DNA of 64,000 nt from Lewinella sp. LCG006 (GTDB taxonomy: Bacteria; Bacteroidota; Bacteroidia; Chitinophagales; Saprospiraceae). Made by a program: the position numbers and the translations under genes. Location of the stretch: assembly GCF_040784935.1 (NCBI RefSeq), contig NZ_CP160680.1, positions 3,132,501-3,196,500 of the forward strand, read 5' to 3'. Shown one piece after another: positions 16,751-25,513 of this stretch. The notes beneath the pieces were generated by a model. The model did no database searches and was not told where the DNA came from. It saw only the letters and a list, made by a program, of their open reading frames with translations. The number at the start of each line of letters is the position of its first letter. Position 1 is the first letter of the stretch.

Positions 16751-17862
16751 AAGAGTATGTGAAAAAACATATCATCAACTTAAGAGGTATATCGGTTAAG
16801 AAGAAATATTTAGTTGTAGAGTCGGACGATTGGGGAGCGATAAGGATACCGGACAAAAAAACAAGAGAGGCGCTTCTTAATAAGGATCTAATTAATGCCA
16901 ATGATCCTTTTTCTCATTATGATACCCTTGAGAGTAGAGATGATCTTGAAGCTCTTACTTCTGTTCTAAAGTCGCATAAAGACGCTGTAGGCAAGCCTCC
17001 TGTAATTACCGCTAATACGGTAATGGCCAATCCGGATTTTGAGAAAATAGCAAAAACTAATTTCCAAACTTATTGCTATGAAGATTTTGCCCAGACCTAT
17101 GTGCAGTATTTCCCCAATCAGAATGTACTTGGGGCGTTTAAGGAAGGCATCAATCTAGGCCTTATTTATCCACAGTTTCATGCGCGGGAGCATTTGAATG
17201 TAAATAGGTGGTTAAATAGACTGCAAAATGAGGATAAAGCATATTTGTCGGCCTTTAACTACAAGTGTTTTGCAATAAAGGATGATAGTATTGATAATGA
17301 CAGGTCAAATTTAATGGCCACTTATGATTACCAAAGCCAGCAGGAATTATTATTCATCAAAAAAAGTATTCAGGAGGGGCTTACCCTTTTTGAAAAAGAA
17401 TTTGGCTTTCAGTCACAGACAACCATTGCTCCTTGTTACGTTTGGAATGAGCATATCGAGTCTATTTTCAACGACTTGGGAGTTAAACATTTTCAAAGCT
17501 CTAAATTTCAGCAATACAGTAGACCAACTCAAAAGACCTTGGTTTCTAAATGGCGGATTATGGGGCAGGTCAATGATTTAGGACAAACCTACAGCATTCG
17601 AAATGTAGTATTTGAACCAGCTTTTAACCCTGAAATCAATTGGGTTGATAAGGCGATAGAAAGTATTCGTATCGCTTTTTTTTGGGGCAAACCTGCGATT
17701 TTGTCTTCGCATCGCATAAACTATGTATCAGGCTTAAGTAAAGATAATAGCACCAGTAGTCTTGAGCAGCTTGATGAATTGTTGGCAAAAGTATTGAAGA
17801 AATGGCCAGAAATAGAATTCATAAATTCAGCTCAATTGGCAGAAATAATTAGAGATGTCTGA
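16747..17862 (+). CDS. CE4-like polysaccharide deacetylase, copy 2
   Basis: 371 residues from a GTG overlapping the previous stop by 4 bases. It is a diverged paralogue of the gene at 15085: YLVVESDDWGAIRIPDKKTR (D27/D28), YPQFHAREHLNVNRWL (H145-x3-H149), FFWGKPAILSSHRINY (late histidine) and a shared KKWPEIEFINSAQLAEI tail. The metal ligands are kept in both copies, so both could be active, perhaps on different sugars. There is no export signal. Confidence 0.65.
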   Translation: MKEYVKKHIINLRGISVKKKYLVVESDDWGAIRIPDKKTREALLNKDLINANDPFSHYDTLESRDDLEALTSVLKSHKDAVGKPPVITANTVMANPDFEKIAKTNFQTYCYEDFAQTYVQYFPNQNVLGAFKEGINLGLIYPQFHAREHLNVNRWLNRLQNEDKAYLSAFNYKCFAIKDDSIDNDRSNLMATYDYQSQQELLFIKKSIQEGLTLFEKEFGFQSQTTIAPCYVWNEHIESIFNDLGVKHFQSSKFQQYSRPTQKTLVSKWRIMGQVNDLGQTYSIRNVVFEPAFNPEINWVDKAIESIRIAFFWGKPAILSSHRINYVSGLSKDNSTSSLEQLDELLAKVLKKWPEIEFINSAQLAEIIRDV

Positions 17863-18925
17863 GATATGCATCATTTCTCCTTCATTAAAAATTGGAGGTA
17901 TAGAAAGAGCCTTAGTTACTTTTGCTAATTATTTTTCTGAGCAAGGTCATGTAGTTACTTTTATCTCTTGTCTATCAGGTGACTATTTTTATAAATTGAA
18001 TGAGGACATACGATTGCTTGAACCCTCCTTTACACATCGAGGAGGTCTGATAAGTGCACTGAAGTTTTACCCGCGATTATTATTGTACTTGAGGCAAACA
18101 ATCAAAAAAGAGAATCCCGAGGTAGTACTTGCTTTTGGAGATTGGTTCTGTCCCCTTGTTTTATTGGCGCTTTATAAAACAGAATATCCTGTTTATATCT
18201 CAGATAGAACCAGTCCCGATTATAAATTTAAGTTTCCCATCCCAATTTTGAAGAAGTGCTTGTATCCGACTTCCAGTGGATTTATCGCTCAAACCGTTAA
18301 AGCTGCGAATTACAAGAAGGAAAGATTTGGAAACCGATTGAATATCGAAATTATTCCGAATGCCATTAAGCACTTTGCTTGCAAGGAAACTAACAAAACC
18401 AATACCATTTTATACGTAGGCCGGTTTGCCTGGGAAAAAGCACCAGAGAGATTGGTAAAAGCCTTTGCCGCTATCGAAGAAAAAGGAGACTGGCGGCTGA
18501 AGATGGCTGGAACAGGGCCACTGCTAGCGGAAGTTAAGGCGTTAGCAGAGCAACTAAGTTGTAGCGATAGGATTGATTTTTTGGGCCAAGTCTCTGATGT
18601 TCAGCAACTCTACTGTGAAGCTTCTATCTATGTTCTTCCTTCGGTATTAGAGGGTTTTCCTAACGCTTTATGCGAAGCTATGACGGCTGGCTTAGCTTGT
18701 ATTTGTTTTGAGACAATACCTTACGAGGCTATACTGGAGAATGGAGAGAGCGGTATTGTTGTTGAAGATGCTAATACAGAAGCATTGACTCTAGCAATAG
18801 CTCGATTGATGAACAAGCCAGAAGAAAGAGAGCGACTTGGAAGGAATGCTAGAATAGCTAGTCAGTGCTTTAGACTGGAAAATGTTGGCGAAAAAATGTT
18901 AGATTTTATTTTAGATCGTAAGTAA
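17855..18925 (+). CDS. Family 4 glycosyltransferase
   Basis: 356 residues with both GT-B halves. The N-terminus ICIISPSLKIGGIERALVTF has the glycine-rich acceptor loop; the C-terminal donor domain has ILYVGRFAWEKAPERLVKAF, KMAGTGPLLAEVKALAEQL, IDFLGQVSDVQQLY and the E-x7-E motif in PSVLEGFPNALCEAMTAGL. This is a retaining enzyme of the GT4 family, probably a hexose or N-acetylhexosamine transferase in repeat-unit assembly. It overlaps the preceding deacetylase by 8 bases and the following gene by 1. Confidence 0.92.
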   Translation: MSEICIISPSLKIGGIERALVTFANYFSEQGHVVTFISCLSGDYFYKLNEDIRLLEPSFTHRGGLISALKFYPRLLLYLRQTIKKENPEVVLAFGDWFCPLVLLALYKTEYPVYISDRTSPDYKFKFPIPILKKCLYPTSSGFIAQTVKAANYKKERFGNRLNIEIIPNAIKHFACKETNKTNTILYVGRFAWEKAPERLVKAFAAIEEKGDWRLKMAGTGPLLAEVKALAEQLSCSDRIDFLGQVSDVQQLYCEASIYVLPSVLEGFPNALCEAMTAGLACICFETIPYEAILENGESGIVVEDANTEALTLAIARLMNKPEERERLGRNARIASQCFRLENVGEKMLDFILDRK

Positions 18926-19881
18926 TGAACACATTATATAGGTTATATTTTTTCCTTCCAAATTTTGACTTTATGGGCAAATTTGGAAAAGGACTTAACA
19001 GGGCAATGAGTATTGTATTAAAACATGTTTTTGATGCTTTTGTACCTCGCTATTTCGAAAAAACAAAGGATTCAGCAGGTCCCGGTTTGAACACCAGTGA
19101 AAGATCTAAAAGATATATTGTCTCTCTGACATCTTTTCCTGCGCGCATTGATAATATCTGGATTACCATAGAATGTTTATTGAGGCAATCTTTCAAGCCT
19201 GATAAAATTATACTTTGGTTAGCAGAAGAGCAGTTTCCTGATAAAAAATTGCCGACTAGTTTACTAGCATTGAAAGAGAGAGGTTTAGAAATAAAATTTT
19301 GCAGGGATCTGAGATCGCACAAAAAATATTTCTTTGTTTTTCAAGAATATCCAAATGCCAATATCATTACATTCGATGATGACCTCTATTATGATGATAA
19401 TGCTATTGCTAACTTAGTAAATCTGCACCAACGTTATCCTGAAAATATCGTTACGAATAGAGCTCATCGAATTGTTTTTGATAAGAAAACAGGGGAAATA
19501 CTGCCTTACAGGAAATGGAAACATAACATTTCAGATAAGGAGCCATCTTACCTGATTGTACCTACGGGAGGTGCGGGTACCTTATACCCACCGGGAAGTA
19601 TGCACCCGGAAGTATTGAATGAAAAGGTTTTTATGGACGTCTGCAAATACGCTGATGATCTGTGGCTAAAAGTGATGTCTCTGATGAATGGAACACTCGT
19701 CAGTACCAACAGTACCTATAACAAAGATTTTTTTACCATACGGAATTCTCAAGACGAAAAATTAGTAAATACAAACGTCATAGGGGGAGGTAATGACACC
19801 CAGTTATCTAATGTTTTAGAATACTACAACTTTGATCTAACAAAGCTAAACACGTCAGGCTCATCAGAAAGAAAAAACTAA
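18925..19881 (+). CDS. GT-A-type glycosyltransferase (putative)
   Basis: 318 residues. The core YIVSLTSFPARIDNIWITIE, ECLLRQSFKPDKIILWLAEE and ANIITFDDDLYYDDNAIANL gives a nucleotide-binding strand and a D-D-D metal motif typical of GT-A enzymes. A YADDLWLKVMSLMNG segment near residue 246 is a plausible catalytic-base region. I know such proteins from O-antigen and capsule clusters, where they are listed only as glycosyltransferase. The family is likely; donor sugar unknown. Confidence 0.7.
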   Translation: MNTLYRLYFFLPNFDFMGKFGKGLNRAMSIVLKHVFDAFVPRYFEKTKDSAGPGLNTSERSKRYIVSLTSFPARIDNIWITIECLLRQSFKPDKIILWLAEEQFPDKKLPTSLLALKERGLEIKFCRDLRSHKKYFFVFQEYPNANIITFDDDLYYDDNAIANLVNLHQRYPENIVTNRAHRIVFDKKTGEILPYRKWKHNISDKEPSYLIVPTGGAGTLYPPGSMHPEVLNEKVFMDVCKYADDLWLKVMSLMNGTLVSTNSTYNKDFFTIRNSQDEKLVNTNVIGGGNDTQLSNVLEYYNFDLTKLNTSGSSERKN

Positions 19882-21011
19882 TCATCGGGATCACTGCTCC
19901 AAGCAGTGTTGTCCTCATCAAAGGACAATTAAAGTACTTTACAGATTTGGGGTACAAATGTTATTTAATAGCCCCCGATGACGAGCGTACCAGAAATTAT
20001 TGTCAGGAAGAGGGAGCGATACTTTTACCCGTCGCGATCCATCGAGAGATTTCTATTTTCAATGATCTAAAGTCTTTATGGGTAATCATTAAGCATTTTT
20101 ACCGCATCCAACCTGATATTGTTAATGTAGGCACGCCCAAAATGGGGCTCTTGGGAAGTTTAGCGGGTAAGATGACAGGAGTAAAGACAAGAATCTACAC
20201 GTGTAGAGGTTATCGTTTTGAGCACGAGAAAGGAGCTATGCGGAAGGTTCTTATCGCTATGGAAAAATTGACCTCTTGGGCGGCTCATAGGGTAATTTGC
20301 ATAAGTTTATCTGTACAGGAACTAGGAGTGCAGCATGCTATATTTTCCAGAGAAAAAAGCAAAGTAATAAATAAAGGTAGCAGTAATGGGATAGAGCTGG
20401 ATCAGTTTTCTGCGAACCAGGTGCCCAAAGCAGCTACTGCTAGTTTGCGGGAAGCACTTGGTATCAATGATACGGATTTCGTTTATGGTTTTGTAGGAAG
20501 ACTCATTGATCGTAAAGGGATCAAGGAGTTGTATGATGCTTTTGAACGATTATCTCTGGTGCTCCCTAATATTAAATTGGTTGTTGTGGGCCCTGTCGAA
20601 AAAAGTCAAATTTCAGATTTGACCATTTTAGAAAAATTAGAGGAGCATAGTAACATCTTGATGGTGGGCAAACAAGCAGACGTACCACTATATTTATCAT
20701 TAATGGATGTCTTTGTTTTACCCGCTTGGTGGGAGGGATTTGGCAACGTACTGGTGCAAGCAGCGGCTATGGGAGTCCCCGTAATTAGTACCACGGGTAC
20801 AGGAAGCAGAGACGCGGTAAATGATAATTACAATGGGATATTAGTCCCTCCAAAAGATACACAAGCATTAGTAGAGGCCATGAAGCATTTGTATCAGAAT
20901 GAATCACTAAGAGAGCAGCTGGGTGAGAATGGGGTGGCCTGGTCGAAGCATTTCAAAAATACGACTATTTGGGAGGGGATGCGCGAATTATACGAGGAAC
21001 AAAATGTATAA
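19863..21011 (+). CDS. Family 4 glycosyltransferase with a non-canonical start region
   Basis: GT4 enzyme; donor half FVGRLIDRKGIKELYDAFER, VVVGPVEKSQ, LMVGKQADVPLYLSLMDVFV and WWEGFGNVLVQAAAMGVPVI with E-x7-A/E. The first canonical start in frame is a TTG at 19947, but the frame upstream reads RKKKLIIGITAPSSVVLIKG, the conserved first strand and glycine-rich loop of GT4 enzymes, and is open back to a stop at 19833. No ATG, GTG or TTG lies in that stretch. I therefore place the start near the ATC at 19863, giving an 18-base overlap with the previous gene. Either an ATC start is used or a base error removed the start codon. Confidence 0.85.
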   Translation: MRKKKLIIGITAPSSVVLIKGQLKYFTDLGYKCYLIAPDDERTRNYCQEEGAILLPVAIHREISIFNDLKSLWVIIKHFYRIQPDIVNVGTPKMGLLGSLAGKMTGVKTRIYTCRGYRFEHEKGAMRKVLIAMEKLTSWAAHRVICISLSVQELGVQHAIFSREKSKVINKGSSNGIELDQFSANQVPKAATASLREALGINDTDFVYGFVGRLIDRKGIKELYDAFERLSLVLPNIKLVVVGPVEKSQISDLTILEKLEEHSNILMVGKQADVPLYLSLMDVFVLPAWWEGFGNVLVQAAAMGVPVISTTGTGSRDAVNDNYNGILVPPKDTQALVEAMKHLYQNESLREQLGENGVAWSKHFKNTTIWEGMRELYEEQNV

Positions 21012-21636
21012 GAACTTAGTTAAACCAGCGTTGGATATGATGATAGGCATTATTGCCTTGATTTTATTATCTCCAGTAATGCTAGTAGTAGGGATTATGT
21101 TGGCCGTAGCAAACGGAGGAAGCCCGTTGTTTTTTCAACAGCGTCCTGGTAAAGATGGCAAGCTATTTCGTCTGGTCAAGTTTAAAACCATGACGGATAA
21201 AAAAAATGCTACTGGTCAGCTTCTGCCTGATAAGGATAGAATTACAAAAATTGGGGGATTGGTGAGAAAGACATCGCTGGATGAATTGCCCCAACTTGTT
21301 AATGTCGTCAAGGGAGATATGAGTATTGTAGGCCCTAGGCCCCTATTGGTCCAGTACCTTGAGTTGTACAATGATTTTCAGCACCAACGGCACTTGGTTC
21401 GGCCCGGAATAACGGGTTGGGCACAGATCAATGGCCGTAATGCGGTATCTTGGGAAGAGCGGTTTGAGCTGGATGTTTGGTACGTAAATCATATCTCCTT
21501 TCGTTTAGATCTTGTTATTCTCTTCAAAACCGTAGGTAAGATTTGGAAACAAGAAGGTATCAATGCTCAACCTGGAGCCACCATGACTGTTTTTACAGGA
21601 ACAAAAGAACAAAATCAACTCACTAAAAATAACTAA
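21004..21636 (+). CDS. Monotopic phosphoglycosyl transferase, PglC/WcaJ-like initiating sugar transferase
   Basis: 210 residues from the ATG at 21004 (8-base overlap with the previous gene). One N-terminal hydrophobic re-entrant helix (IIALILLSPVMLVVGIMLAV) is followed by the catalytic domain: LFFQQRPGKDGKLFRLVKFK, RKTSLDELPQLVNVVKGDMS with the catalytic D-E pair, VGPRPLL, and RPGITGWAQINGRNAVSWEE. It transfers a phospho-sugar to undecaprenyl phosphate and so starts the repeat unit. It is the short PglC form without the extra membrane helices of WcaJ. With PglE-, PglD- and PglF-like genes in the window, a bacillosamine-type first sugar is a reasonable inference. Confidence 0.93.
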   Translation: MYKNLVKPALDMMIGIIALILLSPVMLVVGIMLAVANGGSPLFFQQRPGKDGKLFRLVKFKTMTDKKNATGQLLPDKDRITKIGGLVRKTSLDELPQLVNVVKGDMSIVGPRPLLVQYLELYNDFQHQRHLVRPGITGWAQINGRNAVSWEERFELDVWYVNHISFRLDLVILFKTVGKIWKQEGINAQPGATMTVFTGTKEQNQLTKNN

Positions 21637-21638
21637 AA

Positions 21639-21866
21639 ATGGAAGAACAATTCTATGAAGCGTTTAGAGATGTCCTTGATGTTGAAGAAAAGGAATTTAA
21701 CAAATCGGACACCTTCAGGGATTATGAAGAGTGGGACTCTCTTGCGAACCTGTCGTTAATAGCCATGTTGGATGAAGAATATGGAATCATCATTCCAAAT
21801 GATGAATTCAAGAACATTGCGACCATAGGAGAATTAATTGCGGAAATAGAAAAGAGGAAAGGCTAA
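21639..21866 (+). CDS. Acyl carrier protein 1
   Basis: 75-residue acidic four-helix ACP. The phosphopantetheine serine is S34 in YEEWDSLANLSLIAMLDEEY; WDS replaces the DSL of fatty-acid AcpP, as is common in ACPs dedicated to secondary or polysaccharide-linked pathways. It starts 2 bases after the phosphoglycosyl transferase and 7 bases before a reductase, so it is translated with them. It probably tethers a short acyl chain for the enzymes encoded downstream. A holo-ACP synthase is not encoded in the window and must come from elsewhere. Confidence 0.9.
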   Translation: MEEQFYEAFRDVLDVEEKEFNKSDTFRDYEEWDSLANLSLIAMLDEEYGIIIPNDEFKNIATIGELIAEIEKRKG

Positions 21867-21873
21867 CTAAATC

Positions 21874-22620
21874 ATGAATAGTCCATTTAGTTTAGCTGGT
21901 AAAAACATTTTGGTGACAGGAGCCTCTTCCGGAATAGGAAGAGCACTGGCTATTGAGTGTTCGCTACAAGGGGCGGCAGTGACCATTTCTGGCAGAAATA
22001 GTGATCGACTAGCCGAAACCTTGGAATTGTTGTTCAAGGGCCCTGATCACCAGTGTTTTATCGCTGATTTGGATGTCGATGAAGAGGTCTATGCCTTGGC
22101 AGATAGTCTCTCACGCCTGGATGGGCTAATTCTAAATGCTGGTTTAATCAAGTCAATGCCTGCTAAATTCACCAAACGAGAGCACATTGATCAAATATTC
22201 AATGTTAATTTTTACAGTACTGCTCTTTTGGTGCAAAGGCTCTTGAAAGGTCGAAAGCTTAACACAGGTGCATCCATTTGTTTAATTTCATCGGTAGCCT
22301 CTCAGTATGTTTCGGTCGGTAACACTATTTATAGTGCTTCAAAGGGTGCTGTGAACTCTTACACCAAAGCGCTTGCCCTTGAGCTATCCAGTAAGCAAAT
22401 CAGGGTAAACGCGATTCTTCCAGGGTTCGTCAATACGAACCTGCTGAGTGATAGCCATGTTACTGCAGAAGAACTTGCCGTGCACGAAGGAAAATACCCC
22501 ATTGGGCGGTTTGGGACGCCCCAGGATGTTGCCTATCTAGGAGTTTATCTATTGTCGGATGCTTCTTCCTGGATGACAGGAAGTTTGTTGACTTTGGACG
22601 GAGGCTTTTCTTTAAGATAA
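21874..22620 (+). CDS. FabG-like short-chain dehydrogenase/reductase 1
   Basis: 248-residue classical SDR. Cofactor loop LVTGASSGIGRALAIE, LILNAGL (NAG motif), catalytic serine in ICLISSVASQYVS, YSASKGAVNSYTKAL with Y-x3-K, and LPGFVNTNL. The length and the end SWMTGSLLTLDGGFSLR are those of FabG-type 3-ketoacyl-ACP reductases. It is flanked by an ACP and a PglD-like acyltransferase and is one of two SDRs in the block. A role in reducing a 3-ketoacyl-ACP fits; a sugar 4-keto reductase is a possible alternative. Confidence 0.85.
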   Translation: MNSPFSLAGKNILVTGASSGIGRALAIECSLQGAAVTISGRNSDRLAETLELLFKGPDHQCFIADLDVDEEVYALADSLSRLDGLILNAGLIKSMPAKFTKREHIDQIFNVNFYSTALLVQRLLKGRKLNTGASICLISSVASQYVSVGNTIYSASKGAVNSYTKALALELSSKQIRVNAILPGFVNTNLLSDSHVTAEELAVHEGKYPIGRFGTPQDVAYLGVYLLSDASSWMTGSLLTLDGGFSLR

Positions 22621-22626
22621 ATATTG

Positions 22627-23259
22627 ATGAAGAATTTAGTAATTATTGGTGCTGGTGGATTCGCTAGGGAGATTTATGACTTAGCGAATTTTTGTTTTCA
22701 GGATGATTCCACATTTAAGGTGAAAGGCTTTCTTAGTGATGGCCCATCTACTATCCAGTCAATGGGGTACCCTCCTGTTCTTGGTACAGTAAGTAACTAC
22801 CAACTTGAAGAAGGTGATGTGTTTTTTTGTGGCATTGGGAATGTGAACGACCGTAAGAAAACGGTTGAAATTATTCTTGAAAAAGGTGGAGCGTTCATTA
22901 ATTTGATTCATCCTACTGCAATGATTTCTCCCAGTGTAAAAATTGGAAAGGGGGTTGGAATAAAAGCTTTTTCGGTGCTTGCCAGTGATGTCTCGATTGG
23001 AGACTTTTCTTTTCTACAGAGCTCTGTAATTATGGGGCATGATGTTAGCATCGGTAGGTTTTGTCATGTCAATTCATTTGCCTTTTTTGCCGGATATGCC
23101 CGGGTTGAGAATTTGGGCGTAGTTAATGCAGGTGCCAGATTAATACAAAATGTCAAAGTAGAGGAAGGTGCGGTAGTTGGTGTAGGTAGTGTCGTCTTAA
23201 AGCGAGTGAAAGCAGGGACTACAGTTTTTGGAAATCCAGCAAGAGTAATTCCGTCATAA
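22627..23259 (+). CDS. PglD/NeuD-like sugar acyltransferase
   Basis: 210 residues from the ATG at 22627. The N-terminal Rossmann-like sugar-nucleotide domain (MKNLVIIGAGGFAREIYDLA ... FFCGIGN) leads to a left-handed beta-helix with the PglD-type active site SVIMGHDVSIGRFCHVNSF and the closing GVGSVVLKRVKAGTTVFGNP. In bacillosamine synthesis PglD acetylates the 4-amino group of UDP-4-amino-2-acetamido sugars. Here it is embedded among ACP, SDR and ketosynthase genes, which suggests it may accept a longer acyl donor from the ACP rather than acetyl-CoA. The family is firm, the donor is inference. Confidence 0.85.
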   Translation: MKNLVIIGAGGFAREIYDLANFCFQDDSTFKVKGFLSDGPSTIQSMGYPPVLGTVSNYQLEEGDVFFCGIGNVNDRKKTVEIILEKGGAFINLIHPTAMISPSVKIGKGVGIKAFSVLASDVSIGDFSFLQSSVIMGHDVSIGRFCHVNSFAFFAGYARVENLGVVNAGARLIQNVKVEEGAVVGVGSVVLKRVKAGTTVFGNPARVIPS

Positions 23260-23301
23260 GCAGCTGTAATCTAGTTTATTCTCTGCGCAATACTTAATCT
23301 A

Positions 23302-24360
23302 ATGCCACAAGTAAAAATTAAAAATATCCATATTGAAGCTATGGCGGCGGCTGTTCCCGATCGCCAAGCCGCTACTAGTTCTTACGCGGAGAGTTTAGGT
23401 AAAGAAAAGGTGAGCTTGTGGGAAGATACCAATGGGATTTCAAGCAGATATCTTTCAAGCGAAGAGCAAACCGCTAGTGACTTAGGATTTGTTGCAGCTA
23501 ATGCTATTCTAGCAGATAAACAGATCGATAAGGAAGAAATTGGAGTAATCATCGTCGCTACGAGTACACCAGATTACAGAGGTCCGGCCACCGCTTGCGT
23601 TTTACACGGCCGTTTAGGATTGTCTATCGATTGCATTGCCTTCGATCTTAATTTAGGAGATTGCGGATTTGTTATTGGATTACAGACGGCAAGCTCCATT
23701 TTAGCAACGACGAACAAGCAGTATGCACTTCTAATTACAGGCGATACGACGAGTATGCAATTGGATTATTCGAAAGATTCTTCCTTGTTTTTTGGAGATG
23801 CAGCAAGCGCAGTATTATTAAAGAAAGATTTGGGGGCTAGGGAGGAGATTATAGTTGAGACAGGAGTTGAGTCAACGGGTTATGATGCTTTCATGTTAGC
23901 AGAAGGAGGGTTTCGAGATGATGCGCGAAAGAATAATCAGGGATATTTACAATTCTCAGAAGAGCATTGGTGGAGCTTTTTGAATAATCAATTCACGCGC
24001 CATCTTAATCATTTTTTGAGCAGCAATAAGCACGCTTTTTCGAAGGAGTCAGTATTAATATTGCCTCAAATGGGAAATAGGACAAATGTTGCTTTTGTAG
24101 AGGGAGTTGAAAGCCGGTTTAGCAATGTCCCGCGTGTTTTTGATCTTTTCGCGAATACCAGGGGAGCAACAATCCCTTTGGTTCTTGCACATTTATATGG
24201 AAAAGATACAAGCGATAAGGAGCTGGAAGTTGTAGGAACAGCCTTAGGAGAGGGAATGTCCTGGGGATTGACGCTATTTTCAGTGACGGCATCAGCAATA
24301 TTGCCAATAATTATTACTGCTGAGGTTTTTGCAGAAGGGAGTGTAGCTCGCGAAATTTAA
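23302..24360 (+). CDS. KASIII (FabH)-like protein lacking catalytic Cys and His
   Basis: 352 residues of thiolase fold, clearly FabH-related (VIIVATSTPDYRGPATACV, SLFFGDAASAVLLKK). Aligned with the adjacent KASIII, the active-site cysteine in NLACSGFVYG is replaced: this protein reads NLGDCGFVIG, with D120 at the cysteine position and a cysteine one residue later. The histidine in ALHQANV is replaced by proline (ILPQMGN, P255). Only the asparagine is kept (N285 in FANTRGATIPL). Such a protein cannot condense by the usual mechanism and is best read as a structural partner of the next gene, as PqsB is for PqsC. The gap to that gene is 10 bases. Confidence 0.85.
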   Translation: MPQVKIKNIHIEAMAAAVPDRQAATSSYAESLGKEKVSLWEDTNGISSRYLSSEEQTASDLGFVAANAILADKQIDKEEIGVIIVATSTPDYRGPATACVLHGRLGLSIDCIAFDLNLGDCGFVIGLQTASSILATTNKQYALLITGDTTSMQLDYSKDSSLFFGDAASAVLLKKDLGAREEIIVETGVESTGYDAFMLAEGGFRDDARKNNQGYLQFSEEHWWSFLNNQFTRHLNHFLSSNKHAFSKESVLILPQMGNRTNVAFVEGVESRFSNVPRVFDLFANTRGATIPLVLAHLYGKDTSDKELEVVGTALGEGMSWGLTLFSVTASAILPIIITAEVFAEGSVAREI

Positions 24361-24370
24361 AATAGGAATA

Positions 24371-25444
24371 ATGATCGTTCATAGTTTGATTGATAGTGTT
24401 TCGATAGAGGGTGTTTCAGTAGCACTACCTACTCAGCGTGTACCTGTATCAAGCTTTTATCCACTCTTTGGAGAGGATGTCGTTGATAAATTTTCAGATG
24501 TTACAGGCGTAAACAGCTACCATCGTTCTATTCCTCAACAAACGGCTGCAGATTTAGGATTTGAGGCCGCTTTGGACTTAATTAGTAAAAGTGATGTTGA
24601 TACCGATGAGATAAAATACCTGGTATTTGTTACCCAGAAACCTGATTTTCGAGTACCATCTACTGCTTTTCATTTACACCAGCGGTTAAAATTGAAGGAA
24701 GATTGCCTGTGCTTCGATCTAAACTTAGCCTGTTCCGGGTTTGTCTATGGCCTACAGGTCGTATCATCACTTTTACAGAACGCAGGGAAGGGCAAGGCAC
24801 TATTAATTACCGGAGATACTTCGCACCGGACCTTTTCGCCTGTTGACCGAACGCTGATAATGTTATTTGGCGATAGTGGTACTGCAACACTCATTGGTAA
24901 TGATCCTGCCTCTGAACAAATGCATTTTGCCCTCAGGACGAATGGAGAAAAATTCAAGAGTATCATTACGCCATCAGGCGCTTACCGCAATAGAAATGCT
25001 CCCGTTGAGAGGGTAGAATGGAACGATGGCATTGAACGTTCTGATTATGATACCCATATGAAAGGAATGGATGTCTTTAGTTTTTCCATTACAGATGTAC
25101 CTCGGCTACTGAAGGATTTTATGGCATCACTAGACACAACTCCTGATGATTATGACTGCTTTGCTTTGCATCAGGCTAATGTTTATATTTTAAAACAAAT
25201 CGCTAGAAAACTTAAGATGTCCATGGAGAAGATTCCGATTGCGCTTGATCGCTTCGGAAATAATAGTAGCAACTCTATTCCTCTGGTCTTGGCGGATCAT
25301 TTTGGTGGTCAAAATCAAGGTGAGAAAAGAATTATGATGAGCGGTTTTGGTGCTGGACTTTCTTGGGCTTGCTGTGATATTCATTTATCAACAAAGGTGA
25401 TTCATCCAATTATTTTTACAGATAAGTTCTTTTCTCCAGTCTAA
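24371..25444 (+). CDS. 3-oxoacyl-ACP synthase III (KASIII) with intact catalytic triad
   Basis: 357 residues. Cys121 in FDLNLACSGFVYGLQ, His267 in CFALHQANVYILKQIARK and Asn297 in RFGNNSSNSIPLVLADHF form the complete KASIII triad; LFGDSGTATLIG is the conserved dimer-core loop. KASIII condenses an acyl-CoA starter with malonyl-ACP to a 3-ketoacyl-ACP. Immediately upstream is a paralogue that has lost Cys and His, so the active form may be a heterodimer. In this operon the product would be handed to a FabG-like reductase on one of the two ACPs. Confidence 0.92.
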   Translation: MIVHSLIDSVSIEGVSVALPTQRVPVSSFYPLFGEDVVDKFSDVTGVNSYHRSIPQQTAADLGFEAALDLISKSDVDTDEIKYLVFVTQKPDFRVPSTAFHLHQRLKLKEDCLCFDLNLACSGFVYGLQVVSSLLQNAGKGKALLITGDTSHRTFSPVDRTLIMLFGDSGTATLIGNDPASEQMHFALRTNGEKFKSIITPSGAYRNRNAPVERVEWNDGIERSDYDTHMKGMDVFSFSITDVPRLLKDFMASLDTTPDDYDCFALHQANVYILKQIARKLKMSMEKIPIALDRFGNNSSNSIPLVLADHFGGQNQGEKRIMMSGFGAGLSWACCDIHLSTKVIHPIIFTDKFFSPV

Positions 25445-25513
25445 AGGAAGAGAAGAAAAGAAGCGGTAGGCCGCAGGAAGCCTGCTAACTAAAAATATAA
25501 TCAAAAGACAAAT

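Noticed and set aside
25471-25490. GCAGG-AAG-CCTGC hairpin in the gap before ACP 2 as a terminator
   Set aside because: The stem is only five base pairs and no T-tract follows; the genes around it form one functional block.
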